Source: an uncultured Muribaculaceae bacterium
GTDB taxonomy: Bacteria > Bacteroidota > Bacteroidia > Bacteroidales > Muribaculaceae
Direction of reading: 5' to 3'
DNA length: 9,675 nucleotides
Assembly: GCA_910589095.1 (NCBI GenBank)
Contig: CAJUSN010000094.1
Location: forward strand, 1 to 9,675
The stretch's first letter is position 1; every line of letters begins with the position of its first letter. The notes below the pieces were generated by a model that was not told the origin of the DNA, made no database searches, and saw only the letters and a program-made list of their open reading frames with translations. A program made the position numbers and the translations under genes. Below are positions 8,037-9,675 of the stretch, piece by piece.

Positions 8037-9212
8037 TCAGATTTTACAATCTTCCCCGTTGGCAAGCAATTTGTTTTTTAACGGATTGGAATACATCACA
8101 AGCATCATCTCCAACATAAAACTGCGATCAAGCGGTGAAACGTTTTCCAATCTCACTTTATCAAGCTGACGCTCGAGATACTCCATAAATGCCGCGGCTT
8201 CATCGGCAGTGTACTGCGAGGCGAATCTGTCGGTATGATGAAGCTTGTCAAACGCCACATAATTTATAGGGAAGATGTGATAACCTGAGTGTATATTGCA
8301 ATCAATTACAGTGCAAACTCGCTTAACGACTTCCATCTTGTCGCTGTCGTGGGGCAAAGCTGCCAATTCATCGTTGATACACTTACCAATTTCAAAATGC
8401 ACGCGCCCTTTGGGCTGGAGCAGCCCTGTTTCCATGCTGAGAAGGTCATCGTGTTGCGATTTCTTGAATTCCGGATCAAGCTTCTTGAGGAGGAACTCCG
8501 TTGCCTTGAGATAATCGTTAGGGTCATACTCATATGTAATAGAAACCGGAACAATGTTGATTGCCTCGAGATTCTCAGTCACAGACCCGTCGCCATAAAG
8601 GGCAAGCATCTTGACAAGCGCTTCCTGAGTGCGGTCATTGGAATCTTTTGCACGCCCCTCACGCTGAGCAATCCACACGCTCTGATGCTTATCATTTATC
8701 GCATAGTGAATATAGGCCGAAAGTTGCTTGGCAGCCTCAAGTGCTTTCGTGATTTTAAGATTGCGCTTCACGATGAAACTTTTGTTGAGCTTCACCAACT
8801 CGGTTATCCAGTCATAAATAAGTAGATTGTTACCAATTGCCACCTCCGAAGTAGGCATTCCATGCTGAAGGAAACCATAGTTTAGGAAAGAAGCATCGAG
8901 AACTATATCGCGATGATTGGACATGAAGGTGTAGTTCAAGTGCGCGTCCAGATTCTCCAGGCCTCCAATTGTAACTCCATTAGTGGTGCGATTCACAAGC
9001 AGTTGCAGAAATGGCAACATAACTTCACGCTGGAAAGTTTGATTGTCCGGCACCTGACGGAGCATTTCCACAAACTCGGGGAAGTTCACGTCCGGCATAA
9101 CATACTTCACTGCATGTTCAAATCCGGGCTCCTGAACCAAGTCGGCCATACGAGCTTTGAATTCCTCGTCACTGTAAGGCTCGATATCTTTAAAATCCAT
9201 CTGTTCGTTCAT
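8037..9212 (-). CDS. PlsB/PlsC-superfamily glycerolipid acyltransferase
   Basis: A 391-residue protein with the four acyltransferase blocks in order: block I MSNHRDIVLD (97-106), block II KSFIVKRN (144-151), block III IAQREGRAKD (181-190, EGR at 185-187) and block IV NIVPVSITYE (219-228). Such enzymes move acyl chains onto glycerol-3-phosphate or lysophosphatidic acid in phospholipid synthesis. The long N-terminal and C-terminal parts (about 95 and 160 residues) put it nearer PlsB-like proteins than the small PlsC type. The catalytic His100 and Asp106 are five residues apart, where the canonical motif is HX4D. No clear membrane segment is visible. I chose ATG 9212 (MNEQMDF). ATG 9200 (MDFKDIEPYSD) is an equal alternative, and the TTG at 9260 adds residues unlike the family. 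It is probably the first gene of the minus-strand run. Confidence 0.9.
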   Translation of the reverse strand: MNEQMDFKDIEPYSDEEFKARMADLVQEPGFEHAVKYVMPDVNFPEFVEMLRQVPDNQTFQREVMLPFLQLLVNRTTNGVTIGGLENLDAHLNYTFMSNHRDIVLDASFLNYGFLQHGMPTSEVAIGNNLLIYDWITELVKLNKSFIVKRNLKITKALEAAKQLSAYIHYAINDKHQSVWIAQREGRAKDSNDRTQEALVKMLALYGDGSVTENLEAINIVPVSITYEYDPNDYLKATEFLLKKLDPEFKKSQHDDLLSMETGLLQPKGRVHFEIGKCINDELAALPHDSDKMEVVKRVCTVIDCNIHSGYHIFPINYVAFDKLHHTDRFASQYTADEAAAFMEYLERQLDKVRLENVSPLDRSFMLEMMLVMYSNPLKNKLLANGEDCKI

Positions 9213-9396
9213 AAGAAACACAAAAATCAGTTTTATTTGACGGTTAAGAGGAGAGGGCAATCAGCCATTTTAATCAATTTTTGTTCAAAATTATATAAAA
9301 TTTCCAACTCTACAATGAAACAGCCTTATTCTTAGCTTTTTTTAATAAAGCGATTGGGCAGTTTCCGAGTCTAAACCTCTTGCTATAACCCTTTTA
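9213..9396. other. A/T-rich intergenic region between the pseudouridine synthase and acyltransferase genes
   Basis: 184 bases holding the putative acyltransferase promoter box (9286-9293) and the first copy of the direct repeat. A short GCTTT/AAAGC inverted pair (9335-9351) is present but has no T-run in the minus direction, so I do not call a terminator. I see no small gene. Confidence 0.5.
9286..9293 (-). promoter_or_regulatory. Bacteroides-type -7 box upstream of the acyltransferase
   Basis: Read on the minus strand this is TAATTTTG, matching TAnnTTTG. It lies 73 bases before the chosen ATG at 9212, so the leader would be about 65-70 bases. No good TTTG -33 element is at the expected distance; the region upstream is generally A/T-rich. 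It is the best candidate promoter for the acyltransferase, metallophosphoesterase, tex and folK-like run. Confidence 0.45.
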
Positions 9397-9408
9397 TTAT
9401 AACCCTTT
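9384..9408. repeat. Two direct copies of TATAACCCTTT at the end of the pseudouridine synthase gene
   Basis: The 11-base word occurs at 9384-9394 and 9398-9408, a 14-base period. The second copy covers the last codons of the pseudouridine synthase gene, and its stop codon lies at the start of that copy; the first copy is just past the stop. The spacing between copies produces a second in-frame TAA beside the first. It is probably a small slippage duplication. Confidence 0.6.
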
Positions 9409-9675
9409 GGCCGTGGCATAAGTTCGCCATTTCTCAATCATGGAAGTCATGTCGGGAGGCACAGGGGCTTCAAAAAACATCTCTTCACCCGTTGATGGAT
9501 GAACAAAACCAAGGGTACGGGCGTGAAGCGCCTGACGGGGGCATAAATCAAAGCAATTCCTCACAAATTGAGTATAGGCCGATGAGCGTTCACCTCTCAA
9601 AATATTATCGCCTCCATAGCGCGAGTCATTAAGAAGCGGATGCCCGATATGTAGCGTGTGCACACGGATTTGATG
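9397..9675 (-). CDS. RluA/RluD-family 23S rRNA pseudouridine synthase, C-terminal part (cut by window edge)
   Basis: The last 92 residues of a pseudouridine synthase, an enzyme that isomerises chosen uridines in rRNA or tRNA. The fragment opens with HQIRVHTLHIGHPLLNDSRY, the hallmark RluA-family motif, with N where G is usual before the Asp. It continues with ALHARTLGFVHPSTGEEMFF and EAPVPPDM, the standard end of RluD-type proteins. The catalytic aspartate motif (GRLDKxTSG) lies outside the window, so the target site and exact subfamily cannot be set. The gene is on the same strand as the acyltransferase but about 184 bases away, with a promoter box in the gap, so it is probably a separate unit. 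Confidence 0.93.
   Translation of the reverse strand, partial: HQIRVHTLHIGHPLLNDSRYGGDNILRGERSSAYTQFVRNCFDLCPRQALHARTLGFVHPSTGEEMFFEAPVPPDMTSMIEKWRTYATAKGL

Noticed and set aside
8289..8825. A 178-codon open frame on the plus strand opposite the acyltransferase
   Set aside because: It lies wholly antisense to a gene with strong conserved blocks and shows no recognisable protein features; it is a shadow of that gene's codon use.
9335..9351. Possible terminator hairpin after the pseudouridine synthase gene
   Set aside because: The stem is only 5 bp and is not followed by a T-run on the minus strand.
1..9675. A defence, phage or mobile-element system
   Set aside because: All eight genes are recognisable housekeeping or widespread families; no transposase, integrase, nuclease module, CRISPR repeat or tRNA attachment site is present.

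Overview
The window looks like core chromosome from a Bacteroidota bacterium, most likely order Bacteroidales. A Muribaculaceae-like gut lineage is my guess and is not proven. The evidence is the protein style of every gene (Bacteroidales-type AroE, a ComEC whose tail has no metal motif, the phosphotransferase at the left edge), the lack of Shine-Dalgarno sequences, and promoter boxes of the Bacteroides TAnnTTTG type. Eight genes fill almost all of the 9.7 kb. There is no gene-free stretch above 300 bases, and I found no rRNA, tRNA, CRISPR array, insertion sequence or phage gene.

Left part, 1-4328. A phosphotransferase of the aminoglycoside-phosphotransferase (APH) fold runs off the left edge on the minus strand. 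A compact divergent promoter region (303-445) separates it from a plus-strand run: aroE (shikimate dehydrogenase), a YeiH-family membrane protein, and a ComEC/Rec2-like DNA-uptake channel. The last two overlap by four bases through a GTGA start/stop. The three are probably co-transcribed but have no obvious common pathway.

Right part, 4309-9675. A minus-strand run reads, in transcription order, a large acyltransferase of the PlsB/PlsC superfamily, a membrane-anchored metallophosphoesterase, the RNA-binding protein Tex, and a short HPPK (FolK)-like protein. The last three are separated by only 3 bases each, so they are almost certainly one operon. A promoter box lies upstream of the acyltransferase. 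Further right, also on the minus strand, is the C-terminal part of an RluA/RluD-family pseudouridine synthase, cut by the window end. The plus-strand and minus-strand runs collide: the 3' ends of comEC and the folK-like gene overlap by 20 bases.

I did not find a new biological system. The points worth a second look are small: the overlapping divergent promoter palindrome, the ComEC tail without a metal site, the shortened FolK-like protein, the HX5D spacing in the acyltransferase, and the overlapping convergent gene ends.
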